Source of the DNA: Eutreptiella sp. 'Long Island Sound 2002'
Taxonomy: Eukaryota > Euglenozoa > Euglenophyceae > Eutreptiales > Eutreptiaceae
NCBI GenBank assembly: GCA_964036045.1
Contig: OZ038384.1
Location: 50,258,843 to 50,322,842, forward strand
DNA length: 64,000 bases
Reading direction: 5' to 3'
The notes under the pieces were generated by a model. It was not told the DNA's origin, made no database searches, and saw only the letters and a list, made by a program, of their open reading frames with translations. Below are positions 28,758-40,892 of the stretch, in pieces (the first letter of the stretch is position 1; each line of letters starts with the position of its first letter). The position numbers were made by a program, and so were the translations under genes.

Positions 28758-30376
28758 GAAAGCTTAATCGTCATCTAAAGGAACAACATGAGCGGCTCAA
28801 GCGTACACTTGGGGAAGCCGACGCTGTGGTTGTGGAGTGATCAAGTGTGGATGTGGAACTCGCTAAGACGGATCTCGATGGGGAACGAAAGCTGCTCCCA
28901 ATATGGAAGTCCCTCCTTAGCAGATTCCGGATCGCACACGCCGTCGCTAAGCCACACCTTGCGTTTCTGCCGCCCAACGGGCACGACGTCGCGTCTGTCT
29001 CAGCGACTGTGATGGAGTGCCTTACGGCCATCCAGGATGTGCATACAGCGAACTACCCGTATGGTGCACTCCCGGGGGACCCACAAACCTTCCTAATGTG
29101 TAACTCCATTTTTCGACGGCTTACTAGACGCGAGCCGCTGGGTGTACCCTCCTCTCCGTTGCTTGAAAAAATACAGACTCAACTCCGGGTGCCGCATGCC
29201 CTCAGGGACAGGATTTATCAGTTACAACAGGAATTTAGGGATGCATGTTACGCAGCGAAATGCCGGAGTTCAAGCGACTATACCCTGTCTCCTTTTGTGC
29301 GTTTTCACACACACCTACCGCTGCCAGAAACTCTGGCCCAATGGTGCCCGGTCCTAACCTGTTTCTGGAGAAATCTGCAGCGCTTTCAGAATTTAGCGAG
29401 GGTCAGGGAACAATGGGCTTTGCAACGTGATCTATACGTGTGGTCCGATGTCAACACTGCCCATGTTATGCAGTTTTTCCAGGATCTACAAATACTGGGC
29501 CTACATACCCTGGGGGCGACATCCTGCCCACTACCAATCTCACTGTCCTTCGCTGATGCACTGCGGCAAACTTTTGCCTGCAACGGGCTACTGGGTGCCC
29601 TACCATGGTCTTTCCTGCCAAATGGGGGGGTCACCCATACCGAAGCTGCAAAGTCTTTTGGTCTGGAACGCCCTGTCCTGTGGCCATACCAACCGGACAC
29701 TGAAACTGGCGTCAAAGCGGTGGTGCCTACACTTGTCTCTTTCCAAGCCCCTACCGCAATGCGCCATGTGTGTTCTGAGCAATTCAGTTGGAGAAGCGAC
29801 ACTCCATCCTTTGGTCTGTCTACACATCTGATTTCTAACGTTCTGTCTGCACCCGGTAACGGCACATATGTTGTCCTACTGCCTGTACCCTCCTCCGCTG
29901 TACCGCTGATGCAAAACCTGCGGAAAGAAGGCCGGGCGTCACGTGTGCCACTGAGCATCTCCCTACAGCGACTACTCCCATCATACGGCACTTCATTCGC
30001 TCATACTCCCTCTGCACTATCCTGCGACTGTTGGCTGGTATACCCCCCGTCAGGGCCACCACCGCTATGCCATGCCATGCTCTTCCATGCTTTCGCCTCG
30101 GTTGTATCCAAGTACGGCGGCCGTATGGATGCGCTCCCGCCACAGCTCCTGACTTACCGTGTACAGTCCAAGGAGTGCAGGGAGTATTTCTCCTGGGCAT
30201 ACGGACAGGAAACGGCAGTGCGCGCAGGCAAACTGCGGTCCACCTGGTGCACGAAGCGTCGTGTAGTGCGGACCTCTTTTTCATGGGAGGGGGTGGCCCA
30301 GTCTTACAATGTGATTAATAGGCTACTGCACATGTGTGAATCCACTACGGAACGAAAAATCTCCTCATGGACCTAG
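28758..30376 (+). pseudogene. pol N-terminal region, unrecognised
   Basis: A charged helix (IIGKLNRHLKEQHERLKRTL) is cut by TGA 28838-28840. The frame then stays open for 509 codons to TAG 30374-30376. Composition is protein-like throughout, with many Cys, Trp and His residues, but no known domain was seen. The next codons are GTG AGT; AG-GTGAGT looks like a splice donor, but the following sequence is coding in the same frame, so splicing there is unlikely. Confidence 0.4.
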
Positions 30377-32812
30377 GTGAGTCAAAACGTGTCGGTACTC
30401 ACGGCGGAGACATGGATTTATGTCATCTGGTCCCCGCACGATACTTTTGTATATGTCGGGCATTGTGGGGCCAAATTTTCAGAACGCCATGCATTCCAGC
30501 GAATGATCGAACACATACAAGAGGCCTGCGACTGGCAGTTGCTGCACCGCAACACTAGACGGAGCAACCCTTTTTTCGACTGGGTTTTAAAACATGGGTT
30601 TCACGGCATCCAGTTGTCCCTGCTGGAGTTGGTACCCCATTGGAAGGCCGACCTACGGGAGGTGTGGTGGATGCACAGGTTTGGCCGCCCACTATTGTTG
30701 AATAAATATATCCCCGACCTGCGAGTCCCTAAATGGGCATGGCTACTTAAAGTGAAAACTTTCAAGGGCCACACAGAAAAAAGAGAGAGGGTGTCCGCGA
30801 AAGCGGACACTCTACACAGGGCCACCAGTTTCCTGCAGGCCTTGCGCACCACGCCGTCGCTTGCTGAACAATTGAGATTGATTGTTGACACTAGGGAGCT
30901 TTGCCCTGCAAGTGTGGCCACCCAGGTGTTCACGCGTGCGCAGCGGAACATCCACCGTGAGACAGGCACAAGACTACCTCGTAAATTTGTTTTGGGGATA
31001 CCACTGTTGGACCCGCTGGGCAAGCGGGCACTGTTGCAGCGAGTCGTTTCCGCCTTCCAGGTCAGTGCCCAAGTGCCAGCTCTTTACCGCGAATTTCTGT
31101 GTAAATCTGTGGTGTGTGTCCGCAAGTCCACCCCTTCTGTGATGTCAGTTTGCCAGTCATATAAGCCAGAGCTTACCACTGATGTGTTTGAACAAAGGCT
31201 GCGCACTAACGACTGGCGGTGCAATTGTACGGAGCTACACGCTAAGTTTGGGGTAGCGCTCGTGAATGGCCATGTTTTTACACGTAATTTTCAGTGGCTT
31301 CGACTTCTCTCACCAGCGTTTGAACCCGAGGTGTTTGAACAAAATATGAAAAATAGACTGGTCCCATCCTGGAAGGCAGTGTCTCACACCCTTGCTAAAG
31401 ACTTAGACCGCGCCCTCACGGATTTGCATTTCCTCTCCCCTGCATCCCGGGCTACACTTGCCGCGCAAATCATGAATGAAGCACAGATGGTGTATGTTCG
31501 AGCCACGGCTCAATGCCCGCGGAAACACCACGTAACAGTGGTTAAACACCAGGTGAATTTGCTACCGCGTTCTTTTGTTTTGGGCCCTTTTGACAAGGGC
31601 ACGTCAAAACTATGGATGGCCTGCGAGGGATATTTTTTCCCACAGTTTTACAGCAAGTTTTACCAGGCGCAGAAACACTTTACTGAGATAATCAGATCAC
31701 AGTCTCATCTACATGCATCTGCAGAGCTCTATAATTATCTTGTGTCTAGGGCTGGGGCGTATCTAAATGGCGGGGCCACACCGAAACCGCCAGTCCCTCT
31801 TTGTGACCCGTTGGTGCACCGTATTACGGATAAACTTGCGCATATATCGTCGTTATTGCATCAGCATAACCGGTGGTGCAAAGAGACCCACAAACCATAG
31901 CATGTGGTTTCGCCAATGTCCAATGAGTGTCGCATTTTCTGGACCAAATTGGTGGACCAGGGGACTCGAAAAATGAAATCTCAGGCGAACAAGCGGGGTG
32001 CGTCCACAGGAGTCAATGCCCGGTCTGTCCGCTCACTTACCAGAGGGCTACGTACCCCACGCGAAACCTTCCCTGGGGTTGCCCGCGGAACCCCACCCCC
32101 TGAACCCCACACTAATGTATGTGACTGCCGCTGTATGGTGCGGCCCCCACCTGAACCCCCGCCTGATCAACCCATCTGTGCACACAGACAGCCTCGACGC
32201 GGGCGCCACTCGCGGAACATCGCCGTGCCCCATATCTCGTCCCTGGGCTCTACACCAATGCAACTGGTCTGCTCCTATACCGGTGAGCTGGACGGGGTGT
32301 CCTGGCTCCTGTCTAGCAAACAGGTTATGTTTAGAGCGATTACTTTCATTCGATTTTCAGACTTGCACTGGACCGGGTTGTCACGCCTATTCCAGTGGGC
32401 GCTGAAATCGTGCACACTCATTAATTGCCCAATTTTTCAGGCGTCAGTGTCGGGTGATTTCCAGAAACCGATGACCGGTATACGGGAATTCCCTGTGCTT
32501 ACAGACCTGACACTGGGACAGCGCCCCCGAGCCAAACTACTCCCAGTGCCTGACTCGCAATTGCTCGTTAAATATAAGTCTAAAGAACACAAGGCGACTA
32601 TGAAAGCACGCGAGGTGTTAACACAGGACAAACACCCTTATAGACGATTGGGTAAATTAATAGGCGGGTGCTTGTCCTTGTTGTGGAAAGAGGCTATTGC
32701 TGTTCTAGACTCGAAAGAGATTGTGGCCATGAGTGATATCCTCCACCCCATACGTGCATGGCTGTCGCGCTTAACCGAACCCCCGCCCGGAACTGAGTTT
32801 CGGTGGCTGTAG
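30377..32812 (+). pseudogene. GIY-YIG endonuclease plus PLE-type RT N-terminal region, interrupted by TAG
   Basis: Residues 14-30: WIYVIWSPHDTFVYVGHCG supplies the GIY and YIG strands (IYVI, YVG). FQRMIEH follows with the conserved Arg and His, and LREVWWMHRFGRPLLLNK gives the catalytic Glu and the terminal LN turn. This nuclease makes the nick that primes reverse transcription in Penelope-like elements. About 270 residues on, WRCNCTELHAKFG then GHVFT resembles the C-x-C/HV-T region of such elements, and VLGPFDKGTSKLWM (31592-31600 encodes DKG) is the conserved PLE DKG motif. TAG at 31898-31900 cuts the frame, which continues with a basic Pro-rich stretch and a further region leading into RT. 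The last codon is TAG 32810-32812, immediately before motif A. Confidence 0.6.
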
Positions 32813-33667
32813 TTTGACATAAAGGAAATGTTCCCTGAAATCCATCGTGACGACCTGCTACCAGCACTCTGCTAGATTCATGAACAGGTAGTGCAGAAAA
32901 AGAAAAAGAAAACCAGGGGTACGCTTCAATTTTTTGTCTCCAGAGATGGTAACCGCAAGCTTGATAATTGCTCCAGAGGGGCTAGAGATGCATTCCACGC
33001 TTTTACGTTTTCCGATGTCGTACACTATGTGTTGTTTGATACATTTGTTGGTGACTGCTTTCTGAACTTATCCTCCGTGATCAGCCAGAATACGGGTATC
33101 CCCATTGGGGGACCTTGTTCCGCCCAGTTAGCCAGTTTGGTGTTGATTTTCCGCGAAAAGTCGCAAGTTTTGCAAGGGTCTTTGAAGGGCGGCTGTTGGC
33201 TACGGTACAGGGACAATTTTTTGTTTTTGAGGGCCATGCCATTTGACAAATGTGCCTCGGACCAGGTGCTGGAAAATATCCGGGTTGATTTAAAGAAACT
33301 TACAGGGATGGATATCACGGTGGAACAGGACAGATGCTCCTTGCGCTTTTTGGAATGTATGCTCAGTGACCCTATGGGGAAACACCCGCTATCTCTGCCT
33401 GATTTCCTGCATTGCCTCAGTGACCCCACGCCGCCACAGGTCGAGAAGCTTATGGACCCCACTGCTCCGGGTTTTGCAGCCATGCTGAGGTCGCTGGTGC
33501 CTAGTTGGGTAAAAAAGGCTGCACACTACCGTCTGTCACGCCAGACTGCAGAGCGCAATCTGAATTTTCTACAGCAGTTGCTGACACAAAAAGCCTACCC
33601 GACCAGTACGTGGAAACCACTTCTCAGGAAAGGGGCTAGGGCATGGGGACTAAGCCCAGCATCCTGA
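32813..33667 (+). pseudogene. Reverse transcriptase palm (motifs A-C) with YRDN active site
   Basis: Directly after TAG 32810, the frame reads FDIKEMFPEIHRDD: motif A, with its catalytic Asp at 32816-32818. TAG 32873-32875 follows. Motif B is GIPIGGPCSAQLASL (33095-33139). Motif C is RYRDN (33203-33217), where YxDD is usual; the first Asp, which binds metal, is kept, and the second is Asn. A Lys-rich patch lies between A and B. After C comes a segment like the RT thumb, ending at TGA 33665-33667. As written, the polypeptide cannot be made without read-through of TAG. Confidence 0.65.
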
Positions 33668-34754
33668 CCTTTGTACGTTTCTCTACCTGACAGGGATTCA
33701 TGTATGCTGTGATGTCTGTGTTCTGCTAAGAGAAATTGTATTTAGTGAGCAGGGGCTGAGAGTGAACAGACCTGGGTTGTATTATATGTGTTATTTGAAT
33801 GCTTATGAGGTTAGGTGTGTGCGATCATGGCGATTTGCATATACACGCTGTTCTACAGAAACCCCATGTGGTAGCTGTGCTTTTTGATTTGTTGGATTCG
33901 TTGCACTGCCTGTGTCTTTGAGCCCCCCAGATCAAGCTACACCACTCCACGCCTGACGACGTAGAACAGCATCCTCAGCTAGATCAACTAGAAGATTTAA
34001 GTTACTATTTGCCTACACCAATGTGCCAAAACAAGGGGGCGCAACAAGTGGTGTGAAACTTGGCCATATTTTTTCCCTTTCTTCACGGGCCCCTCGGACA
34101 CCCAAACTAGACAGATTTCCATGAGGGGGCTAGGCAACTTGGGCTGTCTAAGCAAGGTGCCTTCGGGGAAGGGGCCGGACTTGGCACTCCCACAAGCCAA
34201 TGTTTGTGTGAATGTCACCTAGTACTGCCACCTTGGAGAGGAGGACTAGCACGCGCTGTGCCTGGTTGTGCGCGAACCTAGGGTATGCTGGAGACCGGGC
34301 TAGCGAGGCAAAGTGACACACTTGCTTAAGGATGGAAGCCGGCCACTGGAGCAGGTGAGCCTTTGGGAGATCGCCGTCTCCCCACATATCTCCAAACTTG
34401 AGCAGTGGCATTCTATAGAAGGTGTGCATAAAACCATACCTCCCACCCTTAAATGATTGTACACAAAACCTCTGCAAGCAAGTAGAGGGTGTGTGTAAAG
34501 TCATACAACCCCTCTCACCCATGTATGAGTTAGCACAAAATCCAAGTGCATGATTTTACACGCACTGTCTACACCCCTTCGAAGGCCTCTCGGGGTCATG
34601 AGCAAATTTAAATAGGGGTGGGAGATGGGTGTATGGTCGAGCAGGACTCCTTGTACAAAATAGGGCCCCCGTAGGACCCATTTACACCCCGAGGAAGCCG
34701 TAGCGTATCCCGTGGGAGCTCTCTAGTGGTCATGAGTAAAATCATAAAGGGGTG
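33668..34754. other. Downstream flank of the retroelement, no gene recognised
   Basis: It probably includes the 3' untranslated part of the element. A 124-codon minus-strand open stretch (34148-34522) shows no recognisable domain and is not called. Confidence 0.4.
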
Positions 34755-35506
34755 TGTAACTACGAAGTAAAAGCCCAAAGTGTTTCTCAAGTAAAAACCA
34801 GGTAAAAACCAGGTAAAATGGGTAAAAATTCAGTAACTTGCTTTGTGCGTGTTTGCTCGCCTTGCCCTTTCTTGAAACGGTTAACAAACACATTTGCATG
34901 CAAATAGGCTGAAACATGGGTGAAAACGGAGGTGTTTTCGCATATTTCCAACCGAATCTCAATTTCGGGGTCTGTTGCGTGCTCAAATGGACCCTTTTGC
35001 GCACGCAAAATCACAGTAAAATAGGCCATTTACGCACGCAAATGGCCTCTTTTGCATCTTGTTTGAATTTCCGCCTGAACGCAAAAAGGCCCTTTTGCGC
35101 ACGCAAATGGGTCATTTTGCGTTCGAAGGCCTGTTTGAAATTTCGGCCAGAACGCAAAAAGGCCCTTTTACGCACGCAAATGGGTCATTTTGCGTTCGAA
35201 AGTTCCTGTCTAAAATTTCGGCCAGAACGCAAAAAGGGCCTTTTGCGTGCGCAAAAACCCTGTTAAAACCAAGTAAATGCCAAAAATTACCCAAATGGTA
35301 GTTTTTTTCCGTATCTTGACCAGCCCACCACATTGGTGGACCTTGTGAATGGGAAACCAATAATAGATGGGTATTTTTAGTATGCCGAATCTCATTTTCA
35401 TACTGTTTTTTTGACCAAAATGATGTTTTTGACCACTTCCTAATTTTTATCCCATTTTTACTTCTATTTTTTGCTATTTACTGAGAAACATTACTTTGTA
35501 GTTACA
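34755..35506. mobile_element. 752-bp MITE with TGTAACTACGAAG termini and internal tandem repeats
   Basis: The left end TGTAACTACGAAGTAA pairs with the inverted right end TGTAACTACAAAGTAA. The flanks carry TG on both sides (34753-34754, 35507-35508), so the target duplication is 2 bp, as for the relative at 841-1224. The centre has at least three units of about 70 bp with AACGCAAAAAGGCCCTTTTG and TTTCGGCCAG motifs (35080-35260). No coding capacity; mobilised in trans, if at all. Confidence 0.85.
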
Positions 35507-35559
35507 TGGGAGCACATGTACAATTTTACACGCACCCTGTGCACCTCCAAGGAGGCTTG

Positions 35560-36480
35560 TAGGGGTCTTGCCCCTTCCCTTGCACCTTCCATGGCCCCGG
35601 ACCTTGCCCTTGCCCTCACGGCCGCCTTGGTGGCACCCTTTGTAGGCCCTATGCACGCTGCGCAGGGCTGGGTTTGCTAGGTTTGCCCAGTGCTAGCATT
35701 GCACACGCCGGACGGGATGGTTGCGCGCACTATAAGTCCATTTGCACTCCGCACAGGGATAGTTGTGCCCACTGCAACTGTCACACTACATGTAAAAAGA
35801 AAAGCCGGAAGGGGGTAGCCCAAACAACCAAAAAAGGAAAGGAAAAAGGGAAGATAAGACAAAGGAGGGCGGGGGCGGGGGGGAGGGCACCGTGGAGGGT
35901 TGTTACCAAGGGGCAGTAAGGGAAGTTGGGCTCGGGAAAATGGCCTCATGAATCTTTCAATCTGCAACAGTCTGCGAGTCGATAGCAAATAGATAGGGGG
36001 CATGTGAACCTAATTGCAAAGGGAAATAGGGGGATGCAGGGCAGTCCACCATCACCAGGGAAAATTAGGGAGGTCCGAGGCAAAGCAATGATACTAGGGA
36101 ACATGGAGGAGAAAGGGATGAGAAAATGGGGAAACAGGGTGTACAATTGGCAGTAAGTAGTACGCCCCAAAAGAATTTATCGCACCCCTTTTTGGCCCTA
36201 TGCGGTGTGCATGGGGCCTACCGTGAGCACCACCGGCCCTATGCTGTGTGTGCAGGGCCTGCAGTGGGCACACTCGGCCCTGAGCAGCCCGCACAAGGCT
36301 TGCTGTGTACACAACCATCCCAAAGAGGAGTGCGCAGTGCCTGCAGTGGGCAGAAGTAGCACTGTGCAGCGTGCATAGGGCCTACAAAGGGCGCAACTAG
36401 GGGCAGGGGCAAGGGCTAGGTCCGGTGCAGGGGACAAGCAAGGGCAGGGGCAGGGGTAGGGGTAGGGGCAAAGCTTGCGT
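35560..36480. repeat. Inverted repeat arms around a 600-bp spacer, with GGGGCA minisatellite
   Basis: 35567-35700 (CCTTGCCCTTGCC..., CCTTTGTAGGCCCTATGCAC) matches the inverse of about 36330-36475 (GTGCATAGGGCCTACAAAGG, GGGCAGGGGCAGGGGTAGG). The right arm also has repeated GCAGGGCCTGCAGTGGGCAC units. Imperfect, so ancient. Confidence 0.6.
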
Positions 36481-37800
36481 AGGGCCTGGAGTGGGCACCA
36501 CAAGCCCACTGCGGAGTGCACATAGCTTAGGGAACATGAGATGTTTTCAAATGTTTTGTGTCCTGGGCCGTAAACACTACCTGTCTTCTTGGTGTTCACA
36601 CTGGTGTTTACGATCCTTACGGCTAGCTCTCTGCCTTCCAGTCTATCCAAGCGGCTCTGATCTGACCTCAAACGTGGGCAATCTCTCTCCCTACCTCTAA
36701 GTGCCACCTCGTGACCTCTAGTCTGTCCATAGCATCTGTGTCCCCACTTCTTATCCATGCGCCCTTGCTTCTACTCCATTGATGAAGCTCAATAACTGCT
36801 TGCCACCACAAACCTGCCACCATTCCAGGCACCACCTCTTGTCTTGTTGTCTTCTGGCTTCTCTGGTATAAAGGTGCTGCTTTAGCTACCACTGCTTGCC
36901 ACAAATGTGTGACCAACCCCTGCCACGGCTTGTTTTAGCTACTGGGTCGGGGGGGGGGTGGGGGGCTCTAACTGGACCCACCCATCCACTCACCCATTGA
37001 CCTACCCCCTGTTGGGGTCAACCAAGACACCCATCCACCAACTCAACCCCAGCCTTCTCGGGGTCCCCATAGCAGGGGTAAATCATTATGGCTGCGTAAT
37101 TGGCCGAGATGGGCCTCTAACAAGAGAAACTAAACCGCTGTCCTGAAGTACCATCCTGCACAAAACCCTGCCCACTCATACCCCCACCACAGGGGGGTTC
37201 AATTCTCACGGACCCACCCGCCCACTCCGTAAACCCATCCACCCACCCACCCACCGACTCTGGTAGGGTATCCGCAGCACTAAAACAAAGCCTTCACCCC
37301 CACCTCTAGACTGCGCATAGTGGCTCTATCACCACAACTAGCGTGGCTTCCAGTCTGTACATCAGATGTGTGTATAATGTCTGATGTCAGAGCCTCTAGC
37401 TCAAGAGTCCAGATGGGACTCTCCGATCATACACAGTTCCTGGGAACTGTTGGGGGTGAACTCAATGACACCAGGTCAACAGGGCTACACTCTTTCAAAT
37501 CCATTCCTTCCGTGAACAGGGGTGTTGATGGCTTTCAATGCTGGGCAGGAGGCTCTACGAAACTATCTTAAAGACCATGCTGAAGGCCGCCTCACTGATA
37601 ACAAACAACGCTTACCCGCCAGCATTTTCCTGCAGCATATAGCAGCATGACCTTGTCCAAGTGCCACCAAACGCTACAACAATCATCGCCGTCTCATGCA
37701 CAAGGGGAGTTGCGTGCCTTTATGCCTTTGTATCCTTTGTCTTTCTTATTTTGAGCCATGCACTGTGGCCCATGTTTTCAGGGTGCTTGCTCTGGGGGCT
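36481..37800. other. Intergenic with CACCCATCCACC-type simple repeats
   Basis: 36950-37260 is rich in CACCCATCCACC/CACCCACC units around a poly-G run (36949-36965). The rest shows nothing. A splice acceptor (CATGTTTTCAG) at 37781 may precede the following gene. Confidence 0.5.
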
Positions 37801-38560
37801 ATGCCACCAACAAAAATGGCAGAAGCTGTTTACGTGGCAGCAACAAAACAGTTCACAGGGAAGACCACAACGTGCTGTGCCCTCCTCTCAGGCCTGCAGA
37901 CACGTTTCCCACGGGTGGGATACATGAAGCCTGTGGGCCAAGTTGACGAAGTGGTGCTTGATGCCAATGGACAGGAGGCGCACGTTGACAAAGATGTTCG
38001 CCTCTTCAGGGAGTATTTCAAATTGCATCACTGTGACTATTATGATATGAGCCCTGTAATGATCCGGTCCGGGTACACAAAGCGGTTCTTGGACGGGGAA
38101 GTAGATCCCCAGAAGCAACTGGCGGACATTCAGCGCGGGTTCTCCAACCTCCAACGAGTCAATGATTTCATGGTCGTCGAAGGGACTGGCCACTGTGGCG
38201 TGGGCTCCATCATTGGGCTTGACAATGCGTGGGTTGCGAAGCAGCTCGGCTTGGATATGGTCCTCATTTGCAGCGCGGGCCTGGGCTCCACCTTCGACGA
38301 GCTGATGCTGAACCAGCTCAAGTGCGAGCAGCACGACGTGAAGATTCGTGGGGTCATTATGAACCGCGTCAGGCCATCGCTGATGGACAAAACCCGGGAG
38401 TACCTCGAAAAGGCACTTGCTCGATGGAACGTCCCACTGATTGGCTGCGTTCCGTACTACACCTACTTTCCGACGCTCGCGGACCTGGAAAATCTATTCG
38501 ACAGTCAGGTCCACAAAATGGGAGGGAACATGGTGTCACGCGTCCACCGGCCCTACGTTT
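37801..38560 (+). CDS. AAA_26/BioD-like P-loop protein (phosphotransacetylase N-domain type), exon
   Basis: ATG 37801 (MPPTKMAEAVYVAATKQFTG); ATG 37816 is possible. Walker A-like ATKQFTGKTTT is followed by the GYMKPVGQ strand, VVEGTGHCGVGSIIGLDNAW (Walker B-like region with a G-rich turn), VIMNRVRP, and LADLENLFDS at the end. This pattern is that of the AAA_26 ATPase-like domain found in dethiobiotin synthase relatives and at the N-terminus of some phosphate acetyltransferases. The length, about 245 residues, is right for one domain. The frame stays open beyond 38560, but the protein signal fades; a likely donor is TTTTGA then GTGAGG, so more exons probably follow. GC content and codon use differ from the surrounding repeats, so this is the best candidate for a host gene. 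The enzymatic role is unproven. Confidence 0.65.
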
Positions 38561-40230
38561 TGAGTGAGGGTGTCTTAGAAATTCGGCGGAGCCGCCAGTG
38601 TTGTATTCATAGACCTAACAGTCCTCATGTCCCTTTTCTGGCGACCCGTTTCATTGATGTGAAGTCAAGTGCCTCAATGAAGGTACAAGCTGTTTGGCGA
38701 TACAGGGGAAATACCGTTGTATCCCCCCCCCCCCTGTCAAGCACGGCCTTGTCTAAGCACGGTGACGCTACCCGTGGCGTCGGGGTCCCCGAGTGTAGTC
38801 GGATATCTGCAAAACCTGCCTACTCAAACGGATAAGGACGGCGCCCTGACGAGTGACCAGTACAGAGGGAGGGTCAAGATCTCTGGACCGGCACCTAATG
38901 GCACATGTATGAAGCTGGTGAGGGTGGCTTCGTCCCCTTGTCGGCCACATGCAGCAGTTGTGGGGGCGCCTGTGGCGCCTTGATGGAGCCAGCGAGGAGG
39001 CATGACCCTGAATGGCTGGCAGATCGTTGAGGGTGTGACGCAAGAAAGATTTCAGTCTGTGGTCGTTGGTAGCAAAACGGTCATCAGCCATCCATTTCAC
39101 TATCTGCATCCCTGGCATTCTACCTTAACAAGGAAGGAAACATACCGCCCCTCCCCATTGCGCAAGCACAACCAAAGTCAGAAAAATGACAGTGGCATGG
39201 GGTGGTGGTGCTTACACAATGCCGTGCTTGCCCCCAACCCTTGATAGGACAAAGAACGCACCCTCTGCAAGCATGAACTTGCCAACTGCCACATGCGTGT
39301 GTGAGGGCCGGGGGGCACAATCCACTTAACATGAACGCTTTTCGTCAACAAAAATTTTGTCCCAGTGAAACCACCAATCCGTGTGCTTTCCTCAACAATT
39401 TTTGCACAACCGCATCGCTTGACATTCTTGACCGCAAGAAGTGTGGTAAAAAAAAACGCCGGAAACAGGGGTCCCGCGCGTAGCCATAAGCTGACAATGG
39501 TCAAGGTAACTTGACGTCAGCCCCCAGAGGCAGTTTCACCGAATGTGGCGTGAGGTTGGCAAGGGGTCCTATTTGAAACTGATAGCCCCAGCAAATGACA
39601 ATGGTGGGCACTTCACATGGGACTGGAAACGTGTGAACAGCATGGGCTCTTTGCCATTTGATGTACATACCATTCTTTGGGCCAAGAACATCTTGAGAGC
39701 ACACTGGGACACATGATGCGCCAGAATACCAACAAAAAGCTTATAACTGTGGGCACCTGACATGGCCTTAGTGTAGCACGTGTTGTGCTTGCTGTGTGTC
39801 CCCCCCACCCCCCCCCCCTACCTCCAAGGTACGGGAGAGGGGTGACTTGATGCGATATATGGTGCGCAGTACAAAAGACACAGAGCAGTCGGTGGCCAAC
39901 AAAGCTGAGGGAACCTTCGGAATCCGAGGTCGCATAGCTTAGATGCGGTAACAAATATGGTGGGGCACATGCAGCAGGCCAAACCCTACCCCAAAGACGG
40001 GGAAGGTAGGGGGGGGAGGGGGGGAAGGGAGGGGGGGGGGTAGAGGGTGTGTGTGGGGGGTAGGGGTTGGCACGGGGGAGCCGACTCCGCGGGTCCTAGG
40101 ACGCCTAACCCCCCCCCCCCCCCGCCAAGGGGGCCTCTGGCCAACAATTAGCTGTCAAAGGTACCGGCCTAAGGAGTCGATGGGCGCCAAAGGCTCCCAA
40201 TTGTCCACAAGCACCACAACATCTACTGAG
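38561..40230. other. No gene recognised
   Basis: Possible later introns or exons of the P-loop gene could not be placed. G-rich and C-rich runs occur at 38727-38737, 39798-39820, 40005-40045 and 40108-40124. Confidence 0.45.
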
Positions 40231-40234
40231 TTGG

Positions 40235-40790
40235 GGTGATAGGCTCCCATACTTCGGTGTGGCCCCTTGAGTTGGGGTGATGGACTTCCGGGCTTTGGTG
40301 TGGCCCCTTGAAGCCGGAGGAAATGCAACAAGCATGTTACATAGTTTAGCCCATGTGCCGATGCGCAAGAAGGCAGGGGTTATGTTGCAGCCACAGGAGG
40401 TAGGGCTTCCCCTTTGCTTCCCTTTCATGAAACCATCCTTCCTTTCAGCGCCACGTTAGCATCACGAGGCGCTATACAAATGGCGTTTGTTGCGAAGTGA
40501 AGATTCTGCATTCGGAGCTCTTGCCCTACTCAAGTGCAGTCCTAGTGCTTTCACAGGCGAACACCGGTGGTTGCACGGTGCGGTCTTTCTTTCCTTTTTT
40601 TCCTTTCTTCCCACGCTTTGGCGTGGCTCCTCAAGTTGGGGATGCCAACTCCCGCGCTTTGGCATGGCCCCTCGAGTTGGGGATACAGACTCCCGTGCTT
40701 TGGTGTGGCCCCTCGAGTTGGGGATACGGACTCCCGCGCTTTGGCGTGGCCCCTCGAGTTCGGGATGCGGACACCCGCGCTTCGGCTTGT
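40235..40790 (+). repeat. 40-bp minisatellite (about 4 clear units plus relatives)
   Basis: Units start at 40619, 40659, 40699 and 40739, each TTGG.GTGGCCCCTCGAGTTGGGG followed by AT.C.GACTCCCGCGCT. Two looser units lie at 40230-40310. Confidence 0.85.
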
Positions 40791-40892
40791 GCAAGTGTGG
40801 TGTAAGCGGGGAGGGGTGATGTACCATTATGGCGTGTCGTCCGAGGCCACCGCCCTCAGCCGCTATGGCCACATTTTCGCATGCGCATTCCA

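Larger units (their letters stand above)
27025..33667 (+). mobile_element. Penelope-like retroelement with GIY-YIG upstream of RT, and a gag-like ORF
   Basis: Parts in order: gag-like ORF with CCHC knuckle (27025-28533), a short overlapping frame (28515-28757), then one long frame (about 28730-33667) holding GIY-YIG, CxC, DKG and RT motifs. The nuclease lies N-terminal to RT, as in the permuted Chlamys/Naiad-type Penelope-like elements rather than the usual C-terminal position. Terminal repeats were not found. The frame is interrupted only by TAG (27271, 30374, 31898, 32810, 32873) and one TGA (28838), plus two frame changes. Confidence 0.65.

Noticed and set aside
30370-30382. Splice donor AG|GTGAGT ending the upstream pol ORF
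   Set aside because: The sequence after it is coding in the same frame and holds the GIY-YIG domain, so an intron would remove it.
34148-34522. Minus-strand gene of 124 codons
   Set aside because: No domain, no splice or start context, and no related copy in the window.
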